Source: an uncultured Clostridia bacterium
Lineage (GTDB): Bacteria; Bacillota_A; Clostridia; Christensenellales; Aristaeellaceae
NCBI GenBank assembly: GCA_934645275.1
Contig: CAKUDW010000097.1
Span: 1 to 7,301 of the forward strand
Reading direction: 5' to 3'
DNA length: 7,301 nucleotides
Within the stretch, counting starts at the first letter, position 1; each line of letters opens with the position of its first letter. The position numbers and the translations under genes were made by a program. Below are positions 1-5,759 of the stretch, piece by piece. Below the pieces are notes generated by a model that saw nothing but the letters and a program-made list of their open reading frames with translations, made no database searches and was not told the origin of the DNA.

Positions 1-359
1 GCGTTGTACAACAGATCCGCATCCTTTTGAAGCGTGCTGTACGCCATATAGCGCGCTTCAAGATCGTTGCCATCTGAAATTGCGCCCGCAAGATCGATCA
101 TTTCCTGTGCCGTCGCGTTATCTGTACCCAGCAGCAGCTGAACCTCGCTGCCCATGATGCGGGCGCAATCTGCGGCGCGATCCAGATAGGCATCCATGCT
201 GCGGCGCGTCGTTTCGCCCGCTTCCGCGCCCTGATTAAACACCTCTACCAGTCTTGTCTGCTCACGGGCAATGCCATAGCCGCCAAGACCAAATATACTG
301 CCAACCACACAGACGCCGAGCACTGCCCAGGCAAGTCTGCGATTTTCCTTAAACTGCAT
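1..359 (-). CDS. LemA-like membrane-anchored protein, N-terminal part (partial)
   Basis: About 119 residues are present; the gene continues past the left edge. The ATG at 357-359 (minus) is preceded by a strong ribosome site, GAGGGAGA at 367-374, with a 7-base spacer, which settles the start. Residues 1-8 are short and basic (MQFKENRR). One membrane segment follows at about 9-31 (LAWAVLGVCVVGSIFGLGGYGIA). The rest is soluble and helical: a 'LVEVFNQGAEAG' stretch, then a helix around 'MDAYLDRAADCARIMG' and a second around 'ARYMAYSTLQKDADLLYNA'. This pattern (TM anchor, F-x-x-G, paired helices ending in L..A...LY) resembles clostridial proteins often labelled LemA-family, a helical, membrane-associated family of unknown function. 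It lies 26 bases after the telA-like gene and is probably co-transcribed with it. The family call is recognition by eye and uncertain; the membrane anchor and start are well supported. Confidence 0.6.
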   Translation of the reverse strand, partial: MQFKENRRLAWAVLGVCVVGSIFGLGGYGIAREQTRLVEVFNQGAEAGETTRRSMDAYLDRAADCARIMGSEVQLLLGTDNATAQEMIDLAGAISDGNDLEARYMAYSTLQKDADLLYN

Positions 360-385
360 TCGATGTTCTCCCTCTACCCTGCCGC

Positions 386-1543
386 TCACTGCCGGATTTC
401 CAGAATCTTCTGGCGCAGCTGAGTTTCAATTTCGGCCAGTTCCTTTTCGGCACTGCGGCGCTTTTCCTTGCCCTGCTGCTGAATAGTGAGCACTTCATCC
501 ATGGTTTCGATCAGCTGCTGATTCGTCTTTTTCAGCGTCTCGATATCCACGATGCCGCGCTCGGCCTCGCGTGCAGATTCCACGGAAGCCATGTGCAGCT
601 TCTGCGCGTTCTTCTGAAGCAGTTCATTGGTCAGATCCGTCACGGAGCGCTGGGCTTCCATGGCCTTCTGCGTATGCGCAATGCCCAACGCCATCACCAT
701 CTGGCTCTTCCAGAGCGGAATGGTGTTCACGATGGAGGTCTGGATCTTTTCGGCCATCAACTGATTGCTGGACTGGATCATGCGAATTTGCGGCGCCATC
801 TGAATGGAAATATTGCGTGTAAGTTCCAGATCGTACAACTTCTTTTCGAAGCGATCGGCCTTGTCGCTCATGTCTTTTGCAGCCTGCGCGTCCTCCGGAA
901 GTCCGGAAGCGTTGGCCTTATCATAGGCCTGCTGCAATTCGTTTGCGCGGAAAGATTCCAGCCGCTGCTTGCCCGCGGCAATGTACATGGAAAGCTCCTT
1001 GAAGTACTTCAGATTCTGCTCATACAGGCGATCCAGCATGGCAATGTCCTTGAACAGCTGTACCTGATGATCCTCCAGCGCCTGCACAATTTTATCTACG
1101 TTGACTTCAGTATCATCGTAGCGCGCCTTCATCAGTTCTACGGAATTGCGCTGTTTCTTAAACAATCCGAGAAAGCCCTTCGGCGCTTCATCTTCTGTGC
1201 TAAAGCCACGGAGCTCTGTCACAAGTTTCGCTATCTCATCGCCGATTTCATCCAAATCCTTGGTCTTGACATTTTTCAGCGCCGCATCCGAAAACTGAGA
1301 AATATTCTGCTGAACGGCAGCGCCATAGGAGAATACAAGCTTGGAATCAGTCACGTCAATCTGTTTTGCAAATTCATCAATCACCTTTTGCTCGGCCTCT
1401 GTAAACTGAGGTTCCTGAACCTTTTGCTCCTCCTCAGCGTTCTGCGCAGTTTCAGCAGCAGCTGAAACCGCTGCATTTGCCTCTTCCACCGCGGCTTTGG
1501 CTTCCATTACGGGATTGAGCGTAAGCTTAATTTCATCAGACAT
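386..1543 (-). CDS. telA: toxic anion resistance protein, TelA family
   Basis: A protein of 385 residues, the usual length for the TelA family (Pfam TelA; B. subtilis YaaN and YceH are members). Residues 1 to about 45 are Ala/Glu-rich and probably disordered. The remainder is almost entirely helical and coiled-coil-like with no membrane segment, so it should be cytoplasmic. The family hallmark is clear: 'IQTSIVNTIPLWKSQMVMAL' (IPLW at residues 275-278), followed by the conserved C-terminal helices with 'TNELLQKNA' and a Lys/Glu/Gln-rich end. The ATG is preceded by GGAGG at 1555-1559. It sits 21 bases after the xpaC-like gene; xpaC and a TelA homologue are also neighbours in B. subtilis (xpaC-yaaN). 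The family was named for tellurite resistance, but its biochemical role is unsettled; it is linked to envelope stress and to ter-type loci. No ter genes are seen here, so a housekeeping or envelope role is as likely as tellurite resistance. Confidence 0.9.
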   Translation of the reverse strand: MSDEIKLTLNPVMEAKAAVEEANAAVSAAAETAQNAEEEQKVQEPQFTEAEQKVIDEFAKQIDVTDSKLVFSYGAAVQQNISQFSDAALKNVKTKDLDEIGDEIAKLVTELRGFSTEDEAPKGFLGLFKKQRNSVELMKARYDDTEVNVDKIVQALEDHQVQLFKDIAMLDRLYEQNLKYFKELSMYIAAGKQRLESFRANELQQAYDKANASGLPEDAQAAKDMSDKADRFEKKLYDLELTRNISIQMAPQIRMIQSSNQLMAEKIQTSIVNTIPLWKSQMVMALGIAHTQKAMEAQRSVTDLTNELLQKNAQKLHMASVESAREAERGIVDIETLKKTNQQLIETMDEVLTIQQQGKEKRRSAEKELAEIETQLRQKILEIRQ

Positions 1544-1564
1544 GTCGTTATATACCTCCGTCTA

Positions 1565-2257
1565 TCATTTCATATCCTGTGTCGCTTCGGCAGATGCAGC
1601 TTCATGTACATTGCCCAAATTCATGCCGGTTCCATTGATGAGTCCGTCCGCAGCCATCATCGTTTCCAGAACGTCAATATCCGTTTCGACGTCCAGCGTC
1701 TTATCCTTATACAGGTTATCCAGCTGTTTTTCGAAAGCCGTCGCAATCATATTGAGGCTGTTTTCTACGGAACGTATCGCCCGGTTGATGTTTTCACCGC
1801 CGCTGCGCGTGTCGCGGAGCATGCGGTAAGTCTCCACCAGCTTATCGGCCGTAGGCAGGTAGTAATTCATGAACTTGCGCACGGCGGACGCCTTGGAAAC
1901 ATCACGCTCCAGCAGCTTAAATATTTCCTCGCCAGCGGCGCACATGCGGGCAAGATTCTGCACGATAGCTGCGCTCTGAAACGACGCGCCCGCAGCGCTG
2001 AGCCTATCAAGCGCAGCTCGTCCCTCTTCGATCAGCGCGTCGATGGCCGCATCGCCAGAATCTGCCGCCGCGCGCATTTCAACCTCGCGCCCCGGAAACA
2101 GCTTCGAAAGCCCGAAATATGCAACGGCGCTGAGCAGCGCTGTCAAAAATATGAACCAGAGTTTCAACAGCATCCGCGGACAAATAAACCCCATCAACAG
2201 CCAAATCGCCGCCGCGCCGTAGATGGGCAGCGCGGATTTTATTCTCTTTCGATTCAT
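1565..2257 (-). CDS. xpaC: XpaC-like protein (5-bromo-4-chloroindolyl phosphate hydrolysis family)
   Basis: A protein of 230 residues with a basic N-terminus (MNRKRIK) and two hydrophobic segments at about 12-27 and 30-50, forming a membrane hairpin. These are followed by 'LFPGREVEM' and a long helical cytoplasmic domain ('DALIEEGRAALDRLSAAGASF', then 'KFMNYYLPTADKLVETYRML'). The motif of PTADKL followed by a Tyr/Leu-rich helix is typical of the XpaC / 'halogen hydrol' family. The family name comes from an indicator-dye hydrolysis phenotype; the physiological function is not established. It is the first gene of the xpaC-telA-LemA-like operon and has its own promoter. The start ATG (2255-2257) has a G-rich site (GGGGG at 2265-2269), 7 bases upstream, which is not an ideal Shine-Dalgarno sequence. 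No better start is visible, because residues before it would lie within the promoter. I infer that XpaC anchors or recruits the soluble TelA partner at the membrane. Confidence 0.85.
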   Translation of the reverse strand: MNRKRIKSALPIYGAAAIWLLMGFICPRMLLKLWFIFLTALLSAVAYFGLSKLFPGREVEMRAAADSGDAAIDALIEEGRAALDRLSAAGASFQSAAIVQNLARMCAAGEEIFKLLERDVSKASAVRKFMNYYLPTADKLVETYRMLRDTRSGGENINRAIRSVENSLNMIATAFEKQLDNLYKDKTLDVETDIDVLETMMAADGLINGTGMNLGNVHEAASAEATQDMK

Positions 2258-2275
2258 TTGCCAACCCCCGCTTCT

Positions 2276-2304
2276 ATTCTATAAAACAATCATTGTGTTT
2301 TCAA
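2276..2304 (-). promoter_or_regulatory. sigma-A-type promoter of the xpaC-telA operon
   Basis: On the minus strand, -35 TTGAAA (2299-2304) is followed after exactly 17 bases by -10 TAGAAT (2276-2281). Each box differs from consensus (TTGACA, TATAAT) at one position. Transcription would start at about 2269, leaving a very short leader of roughly 12 bases that barely includes the G-rich ribosome site. The -35 box lies inside an inverted repeat. Confidence 0.65.
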
Positions 2305-2316
2305 GAGCTAAAACAC
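2295..2316. repeat. inverted repeat between exoA and xpaC, overlapping the -35 box
   Basis: GTGTTTT (2295-2301) and AAAACAC (2310-2316) form a perfect 7-base inverted repeat with an 8-base loop. It begins 7 bases past the exoA stop codon and covers the xpaC -35 box. On the minus strand it could be a weak transcription terminator for exoA, but the stem is AT-rich and no continuous T tract follows. It could instead be an operator for the xpaC promoter. Confidence 0.4.
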
Positions 2317-2322
2317 CCATTT

Positions 2323-3084
2323 TTAAATCTCAACCGTTTCAAGCTCCACAGATACCGGGCAGTGGTCGCTGCCGAATATATCATTATAAATCTCAGCGGA
2401 TTTAATCCAGCCCTTCGCGCGCTCGGACACGATAAAATAATCGATACGCCAACCCGCGTTCCGCTCCCGTGCCTTCATGCGGTAGCTCCACCAGCTGTAT
2501 TTAATTTCATCCGGATGCAGAAACCTGAAGGAATCTATAAAACCGCTGCTGAGCAGCTGCGTCATTTTCTCGCGCTCCTGGTCGGTAAAGCCCGGATTCA
2601 TGCGGTTTGGCTTCGGATTCTTCAGGTCGATTTCCTGGTGCGCCACGTTCAAATCGCCACAGAGCACCACCGGCTTTTCTCCGTCCAACTTCATCAGGTA
2701 TTCCCTGAAATCGTCCTCCCAGTTCATGCGGTAATCCAAACGCCGCAAGCCATCCTGAGAATTGGGCGTATAGCAGCATACCAGATAGAATGCCCCCATG
2801 TCGCAGGTAATTACGCGGCCTTCATGGTCGTGCAAATCGATGCCGATACCAAAGGATACTTCACTGATCGGCACCCGAGAAAACACCGCCGTGCCCGAAT
2901 AGCCCTTCCTGTCGGCACAACAGAAGTGTGCCTCATAGCCCGGCAGGTTCACCTCGCACTGCCCCTTCTGCATCTTGATTTCCTGCAAGCAGAGCACATC
3001 CGGGTTCATATGCGCGACGCTCTCGTAAAAATCCTTGCCGATCACAGCGCGCAGGCCGTTGACATTCCAGGATACCAATTTCAT
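2323..3084 (-). CDS. exoA: exodeoxyribonuclease III / AP endonuclease (ExoA/Xth family)
   Basis: A protein of 253 residues, the normal size for bacterial ExoA. It is a Mg-dependent enzyme of base-excision repair that cuts DNA at abasic sites and removes 3'-blocking groups. It acts in the cytoplasm. All family motifs are present: 'MKLVSWNVNGLRA' at the N-terminus (N7), 'LQEIK' with metal-binding E35, 'YTPNSQ' (Y105, N108), 'CGDLNVAH' (D144, N146), 'WRIDYF' (D215) and the terminal 'GSDHCPV' (D240, H241). The frame stays open 22 codons further upstream, to 3150, but that ATG lies in the promoter. The start at 3084 matches the family N-terminus exactly and has AAAGGA at 3097-3102 upstream. The gene is divergent from the inositol-monophosphatase-family gene and shares a promoter region with it. 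It is followed after 65 bases by xpaC, which has a separate promoter. Confidence 0.96.
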   Translation of the reverse strand: MKLVSWNVNGLRAVIGKDFYESVAHMNPDVLCLQEIKMQKGQCEVNLPGYEAHFCCADRKGYSGTAVFSRVPISEVSFGIGIDLHDHEGRVITCDMGAFYLVCCYTPNSQDGLRRLDYRMNWEDDFREYLMKLDGEKPVVLCGDLNVAHQEIDLKNPKPNRMNPGFTDQEREKMTQLLSSGFIDSFRFLHPDEIKYSWWSYRMKARERNAGWRIDYFIVSERAKGWIKSAEIYNDIFGSDHCPVSVELETVEI

Positions 3085-3114
3085 GAAAAATAAACATCCT
3101 TTCCGAAGCGAATA

Positions 3115-3123
3115 TGCTATAAT
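3115..3123 (+). promoter_or_regulatory. extended -10 promoter of the inositol monophosphatase-like gene
   Basis: TGC followed by TATAAT (TATAAT at 3118-3123) is a perfect extended -10 element on the plus strand. No recognisable -35 hexamer lies 16-18 bases upstream (3095-3100 reads CATCCT), so activity would rest on the extended -10. It is the mirror half of the 16-base palindrome that also holds the exoA -10. Transcription would begin near 3130, about 50 bases before the start codon. Confidence 0.6.
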
Positions 3124-3150
3124 TATAGCACATTTGAAACGCCATGCCAA
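3122..3150 (-). promoter_or_regulatory. exoA promoter
   Basis: On the minus strand, -35 TTGGCA (3145-3150) is followed after exactly 17 bases by a perfect TATAAT (3122-3127), which carries the extended TGC directly upstream (3128-3130). Start of transcription would be about 3115, giving a leader of about 31 bases to the exoA ATG at 3084. This rules out translation from the in-frame ATG at 3150. Confidence 0.8.
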
Positions 3151-3181
3151 CTATTTACCATAAAGATTGGAGATGCATAAA

Positions 3182-3985
3182 ATGACGCTGCGCGAAAAAG
3201 CGCTGCTGGCGGAAAAGGCCGCCCGTACCGCCGGAGAAATGCTTTTGAACCATCCGCATACCCCTGCGCGCCACAAGGCGGAAAATGACTTTGTGACTGA
3301 AATGGATGTCAAGAGCGAGGAACTGATTCGCTCCATTTTGCTGGACGCATGTCCCGATGACGGCTTTTTCGGCGAAGAAGAAGGCGGCAACGAGATTGCC
3401 GACGGCCGCTGGATCGTCGATCCCATCGACGGCACCTCTAATTTTTTCAAGGGTGAAATGCTCTACACCGTTTCCATCGCCTATGAGCTGCACGGCGAAC
3501 TGGTGGTGGGCTGCGTGTACTGTCCGCCGACAAACGAGATGTGGACAGGTGTGAAGGGTGAAGGCGCGACGCGCAACGGCGTGCCTGTACATGTTTCCGA
3601 TGAAAGCGTGCTGCGCGAATCGTTTCTGCACATGTCATTCTGTCATCGGGATGCCTGGGCCAATGAATATGTGATGGAGCGCATGCCTTTACTCACCCGC
3701 AATGTCAGCGATATGCGCCGCTCCGGCTCTGCCGCCTATGATTTGTGCTGCGTGGCTACCGGCCGCTGCGAAGGCTTCTTCGAATTGAATCTGCATATAT
3801 ACGATATTGCAGCGGGTGTGGTCATCCTGCGCGAGGCTGGCGGTCTGGTGAGTGGCTGGCGCGACAACGAAAATGCACTTGTGACCGGCAATATTCTGGC
3901 CACGAACGGCAAAATCCATGAAAGCCTGCGCAAAATACTACTTGGTGGGCAGCTTGTGCTGCTTGACAAGCAAAACGAGCTGTGA
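3182..3985 (+). CDS. inositol monophosphatase family protein
   Basis: A protein of 267 residues, typical for the Mg-dependent, Li-sensitive sugar phosphatase family (IMPase / SuhB / CysQ). Visible motifs, numbered from the ATG at 3182, are: 'DFVTEMD' (36-42); 'GEEEGG' with metal-binding Glu near 65-66; the signature 'WIVDPIDGTSNF' with D80 and D83; and the C-terminal 'YDIAAG' with metal-binding D208 followed by 'LREAGG'. All metal ligands are therefore intact, although the usual Trp of WDxAAG is Tyr. The likely reaction is hydrolysis of a phosphate monoester such as inositol-1-phosphate; fructose-1,6-bisphosphate or 3'-phosphoadenosine 5'-phosphate cannot be excluded from motifs alone. The start at 3182 is chosen because GGAG (3169-3172) sits 9 bases upstream. 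A TTG at 3167 and an ATG at 3173 are in frame but overlap that site. The last codons are shared with the cysS promoter. It is divergent from exoA. Confidence 0.88.
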   Translation: MTLREKALLAEKAARTAGEMLLNHPHTPARHKAENDFVTEMDVKSEELIRSILLDACPDDGFFGEEEGGNEIADGRWIVDPIDGTSNFFKGEMLYTVSIAYELHGELVVGCVYCPPTNEMWTGVKGEGATRNGVPVHVSDESVLRESFLHMSFCHRDAWANEYVMERMPLLTRNVSDMRRSGSAAYDLCCVATGRCEGFFELNLHIYDIAAGVVILREAGGLVSGWRDNENALVTGNILATNGKIHESLRKILLGGQLVLLDKQNEL

Positions 3986-3991
3986 TATCAT
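3963..3991 (+). promoter_or_regulatory. cysS promoter inside the end of the preceding gene
   Basis: A perfect -35 TTGACA (3963-3968) is followed after exactly 17 bases by TATCAT (3986-3991), one change from consensus, with an extended TGA just before it (3983-3985). The TGA is also the stop codon of the phosphatase gene. Start of transcription would be about 3998, directly at the T-box leader. Confidence 0.85.
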
Positions 3992-4154
3992 CGAATTGCC
4001 ATGAACGGGAATAGTAAGCACCCTGTTGCCAAAGAGAGCGTTCGCCATGGGCTGTAAGCGAATGCGGCATGTGCGGAGTGCCGAATGTGCGCCCGGAAGC
4101 ATCCCCATGCAATGTGGGGCGGTTCGGCCCGATAGCGCCGATAGAGTGAATTTG

Positions 4155-4181
4155 CAGAGTGGAACCGCGGCCACGCCTCTG
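4155..4181 (+). promoter_or_regulatory. T-box antiterminator
   Basis: The structure follows the textbook form. CAGAG (4155-4159) pairs with CTCTG (4177-4181), the 7-base bulge TGGAACC is at 4160-4166, and GCG (4167-4169) pairs with CGC (4174-4176) around loop GCCA. It uses bases 4170-4179 that the terminator also needs, so the two are mutually exclusive. Uncharged tRNA-Cys would stabilise this form through its 3' UCCA. Confidence 0.92.
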
Positions 4182-4206
4182 TTTGGGGCGCGGCTTTTGT
4201 ATTTTT
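4170..4206 (+). terminator. T-box-controlled intrinsic terminator before cysS
   Basis: GCC (4170-4172) and CGCCTC (4174-4179) pair with GGGGCG (4185-4190) and GGC (4192-4194), with one A/C mismatch and one G-T pair. A T-rich run follows (TTTT at 4195-4198, TTTTT at 4202-4206). It would stop transcription when tRNA-Cys is charged. Confidence 0.92.
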
Positions 4207-4224
4207 ATCAGGAGGGATATTTCA

Positions 4225-5640
4225 ATGAAAACCATGTATATTTTTAATACGCTCGGCCGCAAAAAAGAACCATTGGTGCCGATTAAGGAGGGCCACGTGG
4301 GCATCTACGCCTGTGGTCCCACGGTTTACAATTATTTTCATATCGGCAACGCGCGCCCGTTCGTGATTTTTGATACGCTGCGCCGCTTTCTCGTGCATTT
4401 GGGATATGACGTAACCTTCGTGCAGAACTTTACTGATATCGATGACAAGATGATTCGCCGTGCCAACGAAGAGGGTACCACCGTAGAAGCCATCGCCGAA
4501 AAGTACATTGCTGAATACTTCAAGGATGCGGAGGCCCTGGGCGTGAAGCGCGCCGACGTGCATCCGCGTGCCACAAAACACATCGGCGATATCATTGCGC
4601 TGATCAAAAAGCTGGAAAACAAGGGGCTCGCCTATCGCACGGACAACGGCGACGTGTATTTTGATACGCAGGCCTGGCGCGCCAATTACGGCAAGCTGAC
4701 CGGTCAGAATCTGGATGATCTGGAATCCGGCGCGCGCATCGAAGTCGGCGACATCAAGCGCCATCCGATGGATTTCGCGCTCTGGAAGGGACAGAAGCCC
4801 GGCGAGCCCGCGTGGAAGAGTCCTTGGGGCATGGGTCGTCCTGGTTGGCACATCGAATGCTCGGCGATGAGCATGAAATATCTGGGCGAAACTTTTGACA
4901 TTCACTGCGGCGGCGTGGATCTGATTTTCCCCCATCATGAAAATGAAATTGCGCAGTCCGAGGGTGCAACCGGCAAGCCCTTCGCCAAATACTGGATGCA
5001 CAATGGCCATATCAACGTAGATAACAAGAAAATGTCCAAGTCTGCGGGCAACTTCTTTACCGTGCGCGATATCGCCAGTGAATACGATTTAGAGGCTGTG
5101 CGCATGTTCCTGCTCTCCGCGCATTACAGGAGCCCGATCAATTTTTCCCGCGACTTGATCATTGCAGCGAAAAATTCGCTTGATCGCATGTACACTGCGC
5201 GCAACAATGCCATTTTCATGCTTGAAAGCGCGCCGGAACGCGAAATGAACGAAGTTGAAGCAGCCTTCGTGGAACGCGCCAAGCAAGCCATAGATCGCTT
5301 CGACGATGCAATGTGCGACGATTTGAACACGGCGGATGCGCTGGGCGTGATCTTTGAATATGTGCGCGATATGAACACGCAGTTTACCGATGCAAATGCG
5401 CCCTGCAAGGCCGTGCTTGAGGAAGGATTAAAGTATCTGGGTATCATGACAGACGTGCTGGGATTGCTGTCCAAGCCGTTCGATACCACGCCAGAGGATA
5501 TTTGTGCGCTGGTTGAGGCGCGCGTACAGGCCAAGAAGGCGAAGAACTTTGCCGAGGCTGATCGCCTGCGCGACGAAGTGCTCGCTCGTGGCTACATCAT
5601 TGAGGACACGCCCAAGGGCCCCAAGGTAAAAAAGGCCTGA
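4225..5640 (+). CDS. cysS: cysteinyl-tRNA synthetase
   Basis: A class I aminoacyl-tRNA synthetase of 471 residues that attaches cysteine to tRNA-Cys in the cytoplasm; the length is normal for CysRS. The family N-terminus is clear ('MYIFNTLGRKKEPLVPI'). Zinc-site ligands are C30 in 'YACGPTVYNY', C212 in 'WHIECSAM', H237 in 'FPHHENE' and E241. The ATP-binding signatures are HIGN at 39-42 and KMSKS at 269-273. A DALR-type helical region follows (about 330-400), then the C-terminal helical piece ending 'AEADRLRDEVLARGYIIEDTPKG', which is typical of CysRS. The open frame extends 22 codons upstream to a GTG at 4159, but that lies in the T-box. The ATG at 4225 follows a perfect AGGAGG (4210-4215) by 9 bases. 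Expression is controlled by the tRNA-Cys T-box and the gene ends in its own terminator, so it is probably monocistronic. No motif is missing. Confidence 0.98.
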   Translation: MKTMYIFNTLGRKKEPLVPIKEGHVGIYACGPTVYNYFHIGNARPFVIFDTLRRFLVHLGYDVTFVQNFTDIDDKMIRRANEEGTTVEAIAEKYIAEYFKDAEALGVKRADVHPRATKHIGDIIALIKKLENKGLAYRTDNGDVYFDTQAWRANYGKLTGQNLDDLESGARIEVGDIKRHPMDFALWKGQKPGEPAWKSPWGMGRPGWHIECSAMSMKYLGETFDIHCGGVDLIFPHHENEIAQSEGATGKPFAKYWMHNGHINVDNKKMSKSAGNFFTVRDIASEYDLEAVRMFLLSAHYRSPINFSRDLIIAAKNSLDRMYTARNNAIFMLESAPEREMNEVEAAFVERAKQAIDRFDDAMCDDLNTADALGVIFEYVRDMNTQFTDANAPCKAVLEEGLKYLGIMTDVLGLLSKPFDTTPEDICALVEARVQAKKAKNFAEADRLRDEVLARGYIIEDTPKGPKVKKA

Positions 5641-5649
5641 TTTTGACTG

Positions 5650-5692
5650 GAGCTGTGAAAAAGCGAAATGCTCTTTCACAGCTCTGTTTTTT
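5650..5692 (+). terminator. intrinsic terminator of cysS
   Basis: A perfect 11-base stem, GAGCTGTGAAA (5650-5660) with TTTCACAGCTC (5674-5684), is extended inside by AGC/GCT around loop GAAAT. It is followed by TG and TTTTTT (5687-5692). It begins 10 bases after the stop codon. The reverse strand has no T tract after the stem, so it works in the plus direction only. Confidence 0.93.
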
Positions 5693-5697
5693 AAAGG

Positions 5698-5754
5698 GTA
5701 AGAATTGGCGTTTTGCGAATCGGCGGATTCCGAAGGAATACGTCGACAATTCTT
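5698..5754. repeat. palindromic repeat, copy 1 (single-arm form)
   Basis: The unit begins GTAAGAATTGGCG and ends with a 35-base block (5720-5754) that is identical in copy 2. Outer arms AAGAATTG (5700-5707) and CAATTCTT (5747-5754) are perfect inverted repeats. Inside, TCGGCG + ATTCC (5720-5731) pairs with GGAAT + CGTCGA (5735-5746) around a GAA triloop, with one G/A mismatch and one G-T pair. A short spacer, GCG-TTTT-GCG, sits at 5708-5717. It lies between the convergent genes cysS and DUF3343, a usual place for REP-like or palindromic-unit elements. No protein-coding content is believable. Confidence 0.8.
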
Positions 5755-5759
5755 GATGA

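Larger units (their letters stand above)
3998..4206 (+). promoter_or_regulatory. T-box leader (tRNA-Cys-sensing riboswitch) of cysS
   Basis: The 5' leader reads the charging state of tRNA-Cys and allows transcription into cysS when uncharged tRNA builds up. Stem I is recognisable. A base helix pairs CGGG (4006-4009) with CCCG (4092-4095). AGTA (4013-4016) lies opposite GAA (4083-4085) as the specifier-loop elements. Helix GCAC (4018-4021) pairs with GTGC (4078-4081). The AGAGAG box is at 4033-4038, and an 8-base distal helix pairs 4038-4045 with 4058-4065 around a loop containing GGCTGTAA. The specifier region after GAA reads TGTGC (4086-4090), so either register, TGT or TGC, is a Cys codon. 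The T-box sequence proper is AGAGTGGAACCGCG (4156-4169). Its TGGA (4160-4163) would pair with a tRNA 3' end of UCCA, and tRNA-Cys carries U73. Terminator and antiterminator are both drawn out below. Confidence 0.95.

Noticed and set aside
593..1465. 290-codon open frame on the plus strand opposite telA
   Set aside because: It lies wholly antisense to a clear TelA gene, has no ribosome site or recognisable family, and has an odd composition rich in His, Leu and Arg as expected from the complement of helical coding sequence.
3085..3150. 22-codon N-terminal extension of exoA
   Set aside because: Its ATG lies within the -35 box of the exoA promoter and would not be transcribed; the family N-terminus MKLVSWNVNGLRA starts at 3084.
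3167..3181. Upstream TTG (3167) or ATG (3173) start for the phosphatase gene
   Set aside because: Both overlap or abut GGAG at 3169-3172, which is correctly spaced (9 bases) only for the ATG at 3182.
4159..4224. 22-codon extension of cysS from a GTG
   Set aside because: It covers the T-box antiterminator and terminator; AGGAGG is placed for the ATG at 4225, where the CysRS family begins.
3986..4224. A tRNA or small protein in the gap before cysS
   Set aside because: The stretch is fully explained as a T-box leader; the AGTGGAACC motif is the T-box, not a tRNA T-arm, and open frames here lack ribosome sites.
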